Origin: Proteles cristata cristata
Lineage: Eukaryota; Chordata; Mammalia; Carnivora; Hyaenidae
Reading direction: 5' to 3'
Length of the DNA stretch: 64,000 nucleotides
NCBI GenBank assembly: GCA_017311185.1
Contig: JAESUZ010000756.1
Location: 558,001 to 622,000 of the forward strand
Shown piece by piece: positions 24,701 to 37,400 of the stretch. How positions within the stretch are numbered: position 1 is the stretch's first letter; every line of letters begins with the position of its first letter. The notes below the pieces were generated by a model. The model did not search any database. It was not told the DNA's origin and was given only the letters and a program-made list of their open reading frames with translations. The translations under genes and the position numbers were made by a program.

Positions 24701-27700
24701 TTGTTGGATATGTTAATTCAGCATAATAACCTATATCTAAAGTATAAAGCTTATCAGATCCATACTTTTTACTCTTACTAAAAGTATTGTTTCGTGGTCA
24801 GTTGAAACTATATTATGGAGGTTAGGAACACAGGCTTGGGAGTTAAACAAATCCAAGGTTAGAATTTAACTCTGATAGCCCCCTTCCTATGTAACCTTGA
24901 CCTTGTCATTTAACATTCCTGGGCCTCGATCTTCTTTCTTCTAAAACAAGGCTAGAGAAACCTACTAGTGCCTGTACTATACTAAGTGCCTGATAGTAAA
25001 TGCTCAATCACTGATAGTTGGTAATGATAAAATCTTCCATTTTAGCAGACCTACTCATCTTAAATAACTTTTTTAAATGTTTATTTATTGTTGAAAGAGA
25101 GAGAGAGATAGAGCGTAAGTGGGGAAGGGGCACAGAGAAGGGGAGACACAGAATTTGAAGCAGGCTCCAAGCTCTGAGCTGTCAGCCCAGAGCCTGATGT
25201 GGGGCTCGAACTCACAGACTGCAAGATCATGACTTGAGCTGAAGTCACATGCTCAGGCGGCCCAAGACCTACTCTTTTATTTTTTATTTATTTATTTTTT
25301 TTAATGTTTTATTTATTTCTAGGAGAGAGACAGACAGACAGCGTGAACAGGGGAGGGTCAGAGAGAGAGGGAGTCACAGACTGAAACAGGCTCCAGGCTC
25401 CGAGCTGGCAGTCAGCACAGAGCCTGACGCGGGGCTCGAACCCACGAACCGTGAGATCATGACCTAAGCGAAAGTCGGACGCTTAACTGACTAAGCCACC
25501 CAGGCGCCCCAAGACCTACTCTTTTAAACTTCGACCTACTCTTTTAAACTTCTTAATAATATGTTTCAGTGTGTATATGCTCTATGGATTAAAATACACA
25601 AACCTCCCTACTTCATTTCTAGTAGGGTCCCTTCTACCTTCAGCGAGAACATTTTCACTGACCAGATTGCCATGCAAGTCTAATGAGTCTGTACACGGGA
25701 AGATAATGTAAGAATGGAAAGCTGAATAGATTGTTACTATTATTTCTCTCAGTCATTTATAAACTTGCATGGAAAATGATCATCCCTGATTCTGAAGATT
25801 TGGAATTCTCTGTAGTGTCCCTAACCTAACAGTTTGATCAACTAACCTTTTATATTTTCAATGTATGTAGGTCTGCTTGAGACTCTAGCTGTGAATTTTC
25901 ATAAGCCAAAAATACTCTGAACTATATATGATTTTAGTCTTATATGTGAATTTGATATAATGTGTCAGTTTTCTTAAGAATTTTTGACTAATTGAAAGTA
26001 GTGATAGCATTAATCAAATTTTGGAATGGGAGATATTTCAATCCTTTGATATCTGTCTTTCATGGCAATAGTCTAGTTAGTGCCACTAGCATACTTCAAG
26101 TAAAATTTTGACATCATTCTTCTCTATGTTTTCTTTGATGAAGAAGGTAAGGGGAAAAGTAAGGATTACAGTTTTAAAACGTAAATATATGTGCCAGTGA
26201 TCTTTGATCCAAGACCTAACAAATAGTTTTAGTCACATCAATAGAGGAGTTTATATTTTGTCACACACACACACACACCACTTTGGCAGCCTTTAAAATT
26301 AGTCTGTCAGTCTCTCTAACACTTTACCAAAGCCATTTACTTACTGTATCTCCTAAGTACCCTCATGACGTTACCAATGGGACTTGTAGCAAATATCTAG
26401 CTCTAACAAATACACTCATTAATTCTTTGCATGCTCATCTACCTTAAACTTATGCATTGTTTATATTTATACCCTTACATGTTACTTAATTACTAATAAA
26501 ACAAAGAAAGAAGAATGGAAAACAGGCCTTTTGTTCATGTAAAGATTTATATTAAAAGATGGATTTTACACATTCAGTGCCACCTTTGATTATCAATCCA
26601 TTTAGCATTTAAATTATTGTTGAACACAAAGTGTTCACAATTATCCAATGTAAGGGAAAAAAGCCTGTGGGTACATTGACAATATGTAATGATGAATCCT
26701 TTCTTTCAACAAGAGCTGAGATTTACTGAGATCTGAAGTTTGTGGTTTTCATGAAAGGGTCTTATTGCTCTCTGTTTGGAAAATAGCACATTCAAGTTAC
26801 ACAGGCCAGCTCAGAGAAGAAGAAGGTCAAAGAAAGAGATAAATTAGAGAAAGGGAAACTGAAAGCTTCTGTAGAACACAAATGATACACAACATGCAAA
26901 TCTTAGTGGAGATGGAGAGCGATAGGCTTGGAAAATAAAGATGCTGGTGACATAGAACTAGAAGAAGCAGAAATTAGACAGAAGAGAAGGCTGAAAATTT
27001 AGGAAAAAGAATTCACTACACAGCCACAAAATTAGAAATTATGTTATGATTATGTAGAAATACTTGAAGTGCATTTTCAATAAATACTCTATATTTATTC
27101 TTTTTATTTTTTTCCTCCCCACAAACTTTGTCCTTACATTAAATAGGGTAGACTCAACTTTATTTATTATAATGCACTTTCATGCTTTATAATTAGATTT
27201 CAGTCATGGGGTTGTAATTAAAGGGATCCAGGAGATAATATATACAATATACCCACTTTCGTTATCCTGCCTCGATTGCCAGGTTGAGTAGGCACAGAGC
27301 CACATCAAATGAGGCTTGCAATTCAAATAAATTGTGGCTTAATAATAACTCAGTAAACCTAAAAAATATATGGAAGAATAAAAGTTAGAGGTTTGTATAC
27401 ATAGTTTAAGTTACTGAGATAGACTTTACATGTATTCTTAAAATATTTAAGATTACATGAGCATCATATGAATTACAATTTTTCTTGAAAATCTAGGTTG
27501 AAAAGATGCTGAGCAACTTTGGAGACTGTGTCCAGTACAAGGAAATAGTCAAAAGCTCCCTTGGAGACTTGATTTCTGACTCTAAAGATGTCCAGGAGGA
27601 AGCTGAGAAGATCTTAGACACGGAAAATCTGTTTGAAGCACAGCAATTACTTCTTCATCACCAGGTAGGATGCCCTTTATCCAAGGCTCTTATGTGAAGT

Positions 27701-28432
27701 TCCTTAGTCACTGACGGAGCCAGGGAGGTCAAGAGAACTGCATGTCCACTGGATGAGGGCAAAGAGAAGGGGAGTGCAGGAAGGAATCCAGGTGAATGGT
27801 TAAAAAAACCTCGGCACTTCCATTCTCTCTTCAATATTAGCCATTTCAGAAGACCCTGCAAGATAAATTCTCAGCCAAAGTGATTTAATGATATAAAAAT
27901 TTCAAGGAATATTATAGAGAGAAAGTTGATCTAGTTAGGAGAACCTTCATAAAACTAGCTCAATTGTCCTTTTTGTACCAGAAGAGGAAAGCATAGAGAT
28001 AAAGTGCTTCATATTTGAGATCACTATTCTTTGTCATTATGTTAAAATCCTTCTCTTCAGTTTACAACTTTGAATATATCTCATTTAGGAAAATTATAAT
28101 CCACATGAAGTACCAGCCTTTTCAGAAATGCTCGCTTATGCTTTTCAGTTTGCTCTCTTATGAAGGATTAGAACTGGAAGCAAAGAAATTCTGGTACATG
28201 TATTGATAATAAATAATTTTAACCAACTTACTTACCAAACTCAATATAAGTAGAATGATTCAAATAAAATATTTTAATGACAAAATTATATCTAGCTAAC
28301 TTAATATGTAACAAAATGCTAGTAGCTAATTTTATATATAATATATAAACATGGATGTTGTATTAAGAGTATATATATATATATATATATATATATTTAA
28401 TTTTTTAAATGTTTATTTTTGAGAGAGAGGGG

Positions 28433-28466
<34 letters not shown>

Positions 28467-31400
28467 GTATGAGCTGTGAAGGGTCAGAGAGAGAGGGAGA
28501 CAGAATTCAAAGCAGGCTCCAGGCTCTGAGTGCAGGGTTCAGACCCACCAGCTGAGAGATCATGACCTGAGCTGGACGTTCAACCAAATGAGCCACCCAG
28601 GCACTCCATGAATATGTATATATTAAGAGTATGTGTCAAACAGCAGCCTCTAGGCTTTATAGATTTATTTAATAACTATAAAAATACTGTGAGCACTAAA
28701 AAATAATGCTTGGTAGTACACTGTTCTTGATCATTGTAAAAGTTGTGTTTGAGCTTCAGTTTAAGTCAGAGAAATATGAGATTACAGATATTTACATTAA
28801 TATTTTAAAACTCTTCACCTTTCTTGGACCATGTGCTTGGTTATAGGCCTTTGTTTACTTTGTGAAAATTCATAATCATCAGACTTGAGATTTGTATACC
28901 ATTGTTTGTACATTATACTTCAATAAAAAGTTTATTTTAAAACATAGCTTTCTCCAAATATCTGGGCAGGTTTATATACCTTGGCAGGTATATCATTCTG
29001 AATATACCCAAGAATTAAATCTCTTAATATCAGCACTCTTACAGCATAAATGATTTCTAAAAAATTAGAGTTGAGACTTTGTGATTTGGGGTAAAAAATA
29101 ATTCTTCAAGGAGAATCACATCAACTGAGTAGTTTCACCAAATTCCTTCTGAGGTGTCTAAATTTGTATGCAGTTAAAACACCCAAGACCAAATTAATTA
29201 TAGTTTACCATTAACAACACAAAATATTTATAAATAGTGTCCATTTTGACCAATGTACAGTCCCCATTGCCATTGCCATTTTAACTATTCGAGGTAACTT
29301 TTAACACACAGTTTGGCCCCGCACTGCTGAGAAGTTTTCCGAACCTTTCTGTAGCTCTGCTAGAGTGCAGGTGTTTATGTCCCTGCTTGGCCGCTCAGAG
29401 AGTAACATTTACCTCCATCTGTTGAACACCTGCTTCCAGCAAAAGACAAAGAGGATTTCTGCAAAGAAGAGAGATGTGCAGCAGCAGATAGCGCAGGCAC
29501 AGCAGGGAGAAGGCAGGCTGCCCGGCCAAGTCCGGGAGGAGCTGCGGAAGCTGGAGGGCACCCTGGATGGCATGGAGCGCAGCAGAGAGAAGCAGGAACG
29601 CCGCATCCAGGTAGGAGACCGGAAGTCAAGGACTGTGTTAACTTCCGGGTCACAGGTGAAGTCTCCTAATTGTGGGAGCAAACGTGTGTTCCGGCCTCTG
29701 ATGCTCCAGCTTCGTGTTAAATTTTTGCTGTGAGTTATCTCTTTTAATCATCACATTAATCTTAGGAGATAGTTACTAAAATTAGCACATTATGCCCCTG
29801 TGGAAGCTCCAAAGAAAGGGTGTGAAGAACTTACCCAAAGTCGCAGAGCAATGATCAGTAATAAAGCCAGAATTTTAATCCACACGTGTCCGAATCCAGG
29901 AGTTAACGCTGGATTGTTTCGCTTCTCTGTTCAGTCCAGCAGCCATACATTTATGCTTTATTGTGATCTTGACACTTTTAAGAAGTTTTTGAATTCTTGC
30001 TACCTGCACACTCACTACCCACTCCCTGCTTCTCCCCCTCTCCCCGTTTTTTTTCTTTTTTTTGAAAGAGACTGGGAGGCTCTCTTTTTCTTTATCGTGT
30101 ATCTACATTTTGAGCAATATCCTTAGATTCATAGAGCTTTACAGCTGATAGGAAACTCTGAGTGCTTGCCTACACATCCTCTTTTTGTAAGTGAGTTGAA
30201 ATTCAGAGTGAAATTCTTTTTTCTTTTAATTTTTTTTAATGTTTTTATTTATTTCTGAGAGAGAGAGAGAGACAGCTTGAGCAGGAGAGGGTCAGAAAGA
30301 GAGGGAGACACAGAATCTGAAACAGGCTCCAGGCTCTGAGATAGCTGTCAACACAGAGCCCGACGCGGGGCTCGAACCCACGAACCGTGAGATCATGACC
30401 TGAGCCGAAGTCGGTCGCTTAACCGTCTGAACCACCCAAGCGCCCCACAGAGTAAAAATCTTATGGGAGATATTAAGATCGTCTTTGTTCAGTATAACTG
30501 CATGAAATATGAACCGAGAGTTAACTGGAAGTTGACAACCTAACAAATGAATGGAAATGTATTTGAACAGAACAGTATTTTGTGACATGCTTTAATAATC
30601 CATAACATGATATATTTATTTTTTTCAAATTTAGGTCACATTAAGAAAGTGGGAGCGATTTGAAACAAACAAAGAGACCGTGGTCCGATACCTTTTTCAA
30701 ACAGGTTCCAGCCATGAGCGCTTCTTGAGTTTTAGCAGTTTGGAAAGTTTATCTTCAGAATTGGAACAGACAAAGGTATATCAGTATGACCGTACAATCC
30801 CATGGTACTCATTATACAGAAGAAAAACTGTGTTTTTATGCCTTATTACTATGAATTATAATTTTTCATTTAATCAGTACTTATTGTTGACCATCCTCTC
30901 TTTGACATACTGGTCAAGTTGCTCTGGGGAATGAAAACATAAATAAGATTTAAAGATCAAGAACTCAGAAAGTTTTCATTGAAGTGGGAACTGGTAGTTC
31001 CCTCACGGATGAATACATTTAGAAAAAAATCTCTCTGAAGGCAATACTATTTTTAACTGAAACTTGAAGGGAGGTAAGACATAGAAAAGCAAAGCATGGG
31101 ACTGCAAATAAGCATTCCTATAATGGAAAATGGCATGAAATATAATAGTGTATGGAGATTTGGTTTTATAGCAGAAGCATGGAAGTACAGTTGTAAAGGA
31201 GAATTGGCCACATCACAAAGACACGGGAAGGTCTAAAGCATTAATTGCTAAGCAACATGGAGTTCTTAAAGGTTAAAGAAAGAGAGCCATGTGATCAGAG
31301 CTATAGTTTAAGGAGATGCATTTTTAAGCGTTGTTAAGAAAATTGCAAGAGTGAAAGACTGGTGTCATGAGATCCAATTAGAAAGCTATTGCCTGTGTAT

Positions 31401-34400
31401 ATTAACATGGACATGAATTACGGTCATGGAGATGGCAATGGGAACAGATGCAAGAGACAGAGAGTAAAGGAAAAGAAGATGATCCCCAAGGTTCTGAGCC
31501 TAACAGACGCAATGGGAGTGAGACAGGAACTTGAAGGAGTAGCTGTCTATTGAGGTAGATGACTGACCTGACACAATTTCAGACAAATTGTGATTGGGGC
31601 TCCAGTGGAAAATCCAACAGAGAATATTTAGTGGGTATGCTTCATGAGCTCAAGCCTATAAGTCCAAATACCTTAGATGCTCAGAGTAGACTCATAAATT
31701 GTATGAAGCATTTAGAGAGTTGTACAGGGTCTTTCAGTTCCTTTTGCACATGTTTTGGGCTTATAGAATGACTGAGTTAGTATAGAAATGTGTTAGTCAA
31801 TGGATAAGAAAGAAAACTCCTGTCCGTTGGTTAATAGCAAGTAATCCCTGTGCTTCTTTTCTCTTACCAGTAAAAGGCTTCTTTTTTTCTCATACTGCCA
31901 ATTTTGTACTATTTCTCATATTATTAACTCATGGAAGACTTTAAACTCTTATAAAGCCACAGAATTTTTCAGTTCTGTATTATTTTCATCAGCCATCTAA
32001 AGAGAACATCATTTTTAATTTTAATATTTACTTTTAATTGTTTTATATATTAAAAATATATCAGGTACCTTTTATAAATACAAACAGATTTTGAGGTTAA
32101 TTATCATGTGGGTTTTCACCCAGATTCCATCCAGCTTTTCTGGTATCCTGTGACTCTAATCCCTTTGAATTTATTTATCAGCTGTAGATGAAACAAGTAT
32201 AAACTTTTTAGTGTTATTATTAAAATTTTCCTTAGCCAGTAACCTTTTGGGATTGATTTAATAATGTGAGTAAACATTTATTGAATATATATACATGCTG
32301 TCTAACCACTTGATGTTTATCAGGTATCATTATGAGACCTGTTATATAAATAAGGAAATATAAGAAACAAAGGTATTAATGATTTTATCCAAGATCTCAG
32401 GATTACTAACTGGTAAGATTGGGATTCAAACCTCAGAGGTCTGAGTCAGAGAACACACGTTTAGCCACTGGATTCTTCATTGAGAAACTGAGCTACTTTA
32501 CAGTTGATGTGTGCTGTTACACAAACACATCATCTAGAATAATTGTCCTCCACGTCTTTGCTCACTTGACATTGTTAATATAGCCTTCATTCCAGTTGTA
32601 GCCCTTGGGTGAGATAAAGCCCTATGACATTTTTCTGTTTTGGTTTAATTTGGGTTCAGTCAACATCATTCTGTCCTTTGAACTCCTCCTCTGCATTGTG
32701 CTTTCCCGGTACATAGCTCCTACAGAAGGCTCTCAGATTGAATTTGCATTTGCAAACATAATTCCACTTTCTCCATGATTTTTCCTGGGCTCTGGGAAAC
32801 ACCAGTGGGGGAAATACTATTTTAAGGTTCTGATTCTCTTCATGGGATTCTGAGAGATTATGCTCTAATTCAGTCTTCACAACTGAATCTACCATGACTA
32901 TAAGTTCATGTATAGCAACAGTGGCTGCTTATAACTGCAGAATTTAATGTGACATTAGTGAATGCCAGTTTTTAGAATATTGTAAGTCTCTCTACCATAA
33001 ATTGGAAGTTGTACTTCCATTTTTATTGTCTCAAATTGCTGGCTATCTCTCTGAAGGAATGTTGGTATTTCTCTGAAGACCGTAAGTCTTTCAAGCATGA
33101 AAATGCAATAGTTTTATGTAGTAACTATTTTATATGGCATTATGTAATAATGCTGGGATAACCTCTATGCAGTCGTGGCTATCAGGAGTCTTTGAACTTT
33201 ATTTACATCAGATTTCTTCATTACCTATTTTGTAGAGGGGGAGTCTGTGATCAAAATTTAAACCTCCTTTGAGCTTCTCTTACATGAGAAGAAATGAGAT
33301 ACAGAGCTAATTTTTTTTTCACACAAGATTATCACTGGGATTAGCTTCGCTATTCAACTTTTAATACATTTATGTGACAGAATTCAGATAACAGCTAAAA
33401 TTTACCAGTGTTTCGACCATATTAAATTAATTCTTGAATTGAAGTAGTTCACTGTTAATGAAAATCAGTGTGTAAACTTTTAAACCATGCTGTCCTCGAT
33501 TTTATGTGAGGGACATAAAAATGTGGTACCTGGCAGAGTGCCAGGCACTTAAAAATGAAATTGCTAATAAAATGCTAACAGTAACCTTACAAGAAAACCA
33601 TTACTATCTGAATTTTATATGAAAGTCTGAAAAATAATTCACCAAAGTCAAACAACTAGTAATTTGCAAATCCAGGTTTGAATGGTTGAGAACGTATCTT
33701 CTTTTCATGGCATAGTATATGGGTATGTATTTAATAAGATTTAACTGTTAAGATCAGATTATCTCTCTTTTCAGGGAATTAGTTAACAAAATGTTTCTTT
33801 ATAGGTAAGTCTCAGTGATACCCTGTATTGACTAAGATATTCTTTAATTAAATAAATAAATGTTTATATTAATTGGACTAGAAATCTATTATCTCTGTGA
33901 CTGAAAAAAATCAGTCACTATTGATCATTGCCTCAACGGAGCCTGTAATACAGTAACATATTTGTGAATAAGTTGGTTATTATAATGCAGCTCAAATTCT
34001 AAGAAACCCAAACCAGGAAACAACAGAAAAATATTTTTTGTTAGAGAGAACTGTTGGATAATTATGAAGGTAGATATTTGAGTGTGTATATAAAATGAAA
34101 ATAATTTAGTGAAGGGTATGTTCGGGCCATGATGAAAGTAAGTCTGTCCTGTTGCTAAGAATATTACATTCTAATACTCATACATGTATGAATCCCTTTA
34201 TCCATCCACCTATTCAAGTAGAGATTCTGCAAGTATGTGCAATTTATTTGAGGGCAGGATTTAATAGAAGATGCCTTCCTAACAATTATAATATCTTTTT
34301 CTAGGAGTTTTCCAAACGAACGGAAGGTATTGCTGTCCAGGCTGAAAATCTTGTGAAGGAAGCTTCTGAGATACCACTTGGGCCCAAGAATAAGCAGCTG

Positions 34401-37400
34401 CTGCAGCAGCAGGCCAAGACAATCAAAGAGCAAGTCAAAAAATTAGAAGACACACTTGAAGAAGAGTATGTGCTTGACAAGTCCTAAACTTTCTTCTCTG
34501 AGATAAAGTTTCATAAAGTCTTTCCTGTATATTGTATTCAAAACATCCTTTAAAAATCTCAAAGTGTCTGTGTATTTCAGCATGTTTTGAGGAAGCAACT
34601 CACATTTCAAAAGAAAGGATCACCAAGACAGAAACCATCATCTGTATAGCAGAGCAGAAAAAATATGAGGGATGTGGTTTTTGCATTGTAAAGTGATTTT
34701 GTTCATGAGAAAGCCATATCTATTAAATTCTGTGGCCTTCGTACAATCTCAAAAGAAGAACCAGTACTTAAAATAATTTTTTTTACTGTATTATTCTGCT
34801 GTCACCAGAGAGAAAGAGGAAGAGATATTTTGGTTGTGTAGATGCTAGGCTTAAATATAGATAACATAGACTAAGAGTCTCCATCTCCAAGAAGCTCCCA
34901 GAGCTTGTTTACAATGCCTCAATATTTGAATTGTCACTGACTGATATATTATTTCCAAAAACTCAACTTATTTTACTTTTAAACATTTAATATTTGTCTA
35001 TCTAAAGAGAAAATAAAAATAGTGTGGCCTATGGTCTGCCATTATGTACAAAATATACACACAAAAAATCTGGAGGGGATAAATAATATGAAGTTACGGC
35101 TAACATTCTTCAAAGTCATATGGCTGAATATTTTTATTAAAAGTTCTTTACTGGCAAAGCACCAATACATGCTATTCTTAAGGTATAGAACATAATTTCT
35201 AAGGTGGATTTTAATGTGTAAAACTTATTTTTAATACTAGTCACACCTTGAAATTAACATTGTACTTTGTTAAATAGTTTAAAGGAAATTATGACTTAAA
35301 ACTTTGAGAACTTTATATTAATGTTACCCATCAAGTTATGAAAAAAATGAAACTTAGAATTTGTTAGAAAAAAGCTACTTTTATTAGAAGTGCCCATTTG
35401 AATCTGTTTCATTTGAAAACTTGCAGCATATCTTAGTTTGCATTACCTGTACTGATGAGAAGATTAGGCACACCCAGGGTATACATTTGAGACTGCAATA
35501 TTATTTAATTTGACATTCAATGATGCCATTGCATTCATCTTGATGTCTTCAAGTGCCTTTTGGTAAACAGGGAAATTCTTTCATTTTTTTTTAACCCAAG
35601 GACTTATCAGTTTAATGACATACTGTTAGTTTCTTAGTCTTTTTTCTAAACTGAAAGCCATAATCACATGATTATATACGCATAGCTAATACAAACTGGA
35701 TATCTGTAGTTGAAATTTTATACACTAGATTTATAACAAATAAAGCCCAAATTTTCTAAAAGCAGTCAGGGTGCTCATGTACAAGAATGTTTAAGAGTCT
35801 TTTAGAATCAAGATGGTACAAACATCTACGAATAGCTGAAATCATTATAGATTATAAATCCCAGGTTTAGCTCTAATAATAAAACAGTTCTTGCAAGGCA
35901 GCATGGGATTCAGATTACAAACTCTATCTTGATTCATCAAGATGCATTTTATAAAGATCTCTGAGTATAGAGCATCCCTGCCCTATCTCTGCTCTAAGAG
36001 CAAAAGGACCTTGTCCACAAAATCAAGACCGCCAAAAGACTGTGTGCTGGAATCTATGTGGGCGGCTTACTAAAAGTCCGGGCAGCTACTGGTCACGTGC
36101 AGAGCTTACCTAGATTATACCTGGATTCAAACCCCTTTGGGCCCAGCAATATTTTGTTCAAAGCACAGTTCCATTCATAACATAGTGTAGATACTACCTC
36201 GTTAAATGCTCATTCTCAGAGGAGTAAGATAGGAAGACTTGAGGACCAACTACGCAGATCGAATGTGCATTTTTTTCCTGTTCCAATAGTTTCCACTTTG
36301 ACGTGGTCACAAATGTCTTCACTATCTTTTCATCTGCTGATTTAAAGGAAAATGTATTGTTGTTTTCTATTAAAATACTGCATTTTCTTTACTTAATTTG
36401 GTTAATTTTAGTATTAAAACCATGGAAATGGTGAAAAACAAGTGGGATCATTTTGGCAATAATTTTGAGACCCTGTCCGTCTGGATAACTGAGAAAGAAA
36501 AAGAACTCAATGCCTTGGAAACTTCGTCATCTGCCATGGACATGCAAATCAACCAGATTAAGGTGACCTGCTCACACGTTACATTTATGATCCGTATCTA
36601 GCTTTTAAGAACTCCTTTCTTACATTTCATCAAATGCTAGTTGGCCCCACGACAAATCTCTCATTGCTATGTGACTCTATTAAAATTCAGTTCACCCAAC
36701 ATGATGAGCTAAGAGGTCTTGATTGATACCGGGCAACACTTTATAGTTGGAATTATGTATTAATATTTCCTGACTTATGCATTCAAAGTCAGTATTGTGT
36801 GCAATATCATTAAAATGTTTTTATGGTTACATTACTCTTTTCCTTGCTTTTGAATTAACCTACTGGAGTGCTCTGTTGATTCTTTTATACAACATGAAAT
36901 GTATTCATCATTTACAACTGTACTTTATAAGCATTATTCCAAACATCTAGCCCAAGTGTTAGTGGCATTTACCCTTAAAGACCACAAGGAGGAGAAATAA
37001 CTTTCTTTAGGTGAAACAATCAGACTCCACGGCTCTAATGCTTTCATGTATGATGGCCTTTGGGCACAGACTGAGAGGCTCTGATATGTTAGCTCTCCCA
37101 GCTCTAAAATAACCATGTGCATAGACGGTCATTATTCACTTCATTCAAATAGTTTAAGAAAGAAAGGACTAAAAGAAATGAATTCTCTTTCTTTCATACA
37201 TATTTTACATGACATATTTACAAAATACAGCCACTTCTTTTTCTAATCCCTCTCTCTCTTTCTCTCTCAAATGGGAAAACCCTCTGCCATTTCATTCAAT
37301 TAAAAATAGTAAAATAAATACCCAAGTATTTCACATCATGGCTCAGAACAAGTCATTACCGTGTGCACTGTGGAAGGGTGCAGTGTTGCTTAGCTAAGAT

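Larger units (their letters stand above)
24527..27496 (+). other. Intron 15 (3 kb)
   Basis: Contains a MIR, two antisense SINEs back to back, a 20 bp tandem duplication and a short CA repeat. 25560-26260 and 26280-27496 are AT-rich without a named element. Confidence 0.8.
27665..29439 (+). other. Intron 16 (1.8 kb)
   Basis: An AT microsatellite joined to an antisense SINE. 27665-28370 and 28640-29439 are AT-rich with nothing I can name. Confidence 0.8.
29611..30634 (+). other. Intron 17 (1 kb)
   Basis: An antisense MIR remnant and an antisense SINE. The rest is short unique sequence with a CT-rich patch at 30025-30060. Confidence 0.8.
30776..34304 (+). other. Intron 18 (3.5 kb)
   Basis: Apparent L2 remnant in the first kilobase and two antisense MIR-like pieces further on. 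31800-32290, 32480-33550 and 33720-34304 show nothing I can name. Confidence 0.75.

Noticed and set aside
28440..28470. Short regular GAGA/CAGA units as a CRISPR-like array
   Set aside because: Simple microsatellite growth inside a SINE in a mammalian intron; no spacers.
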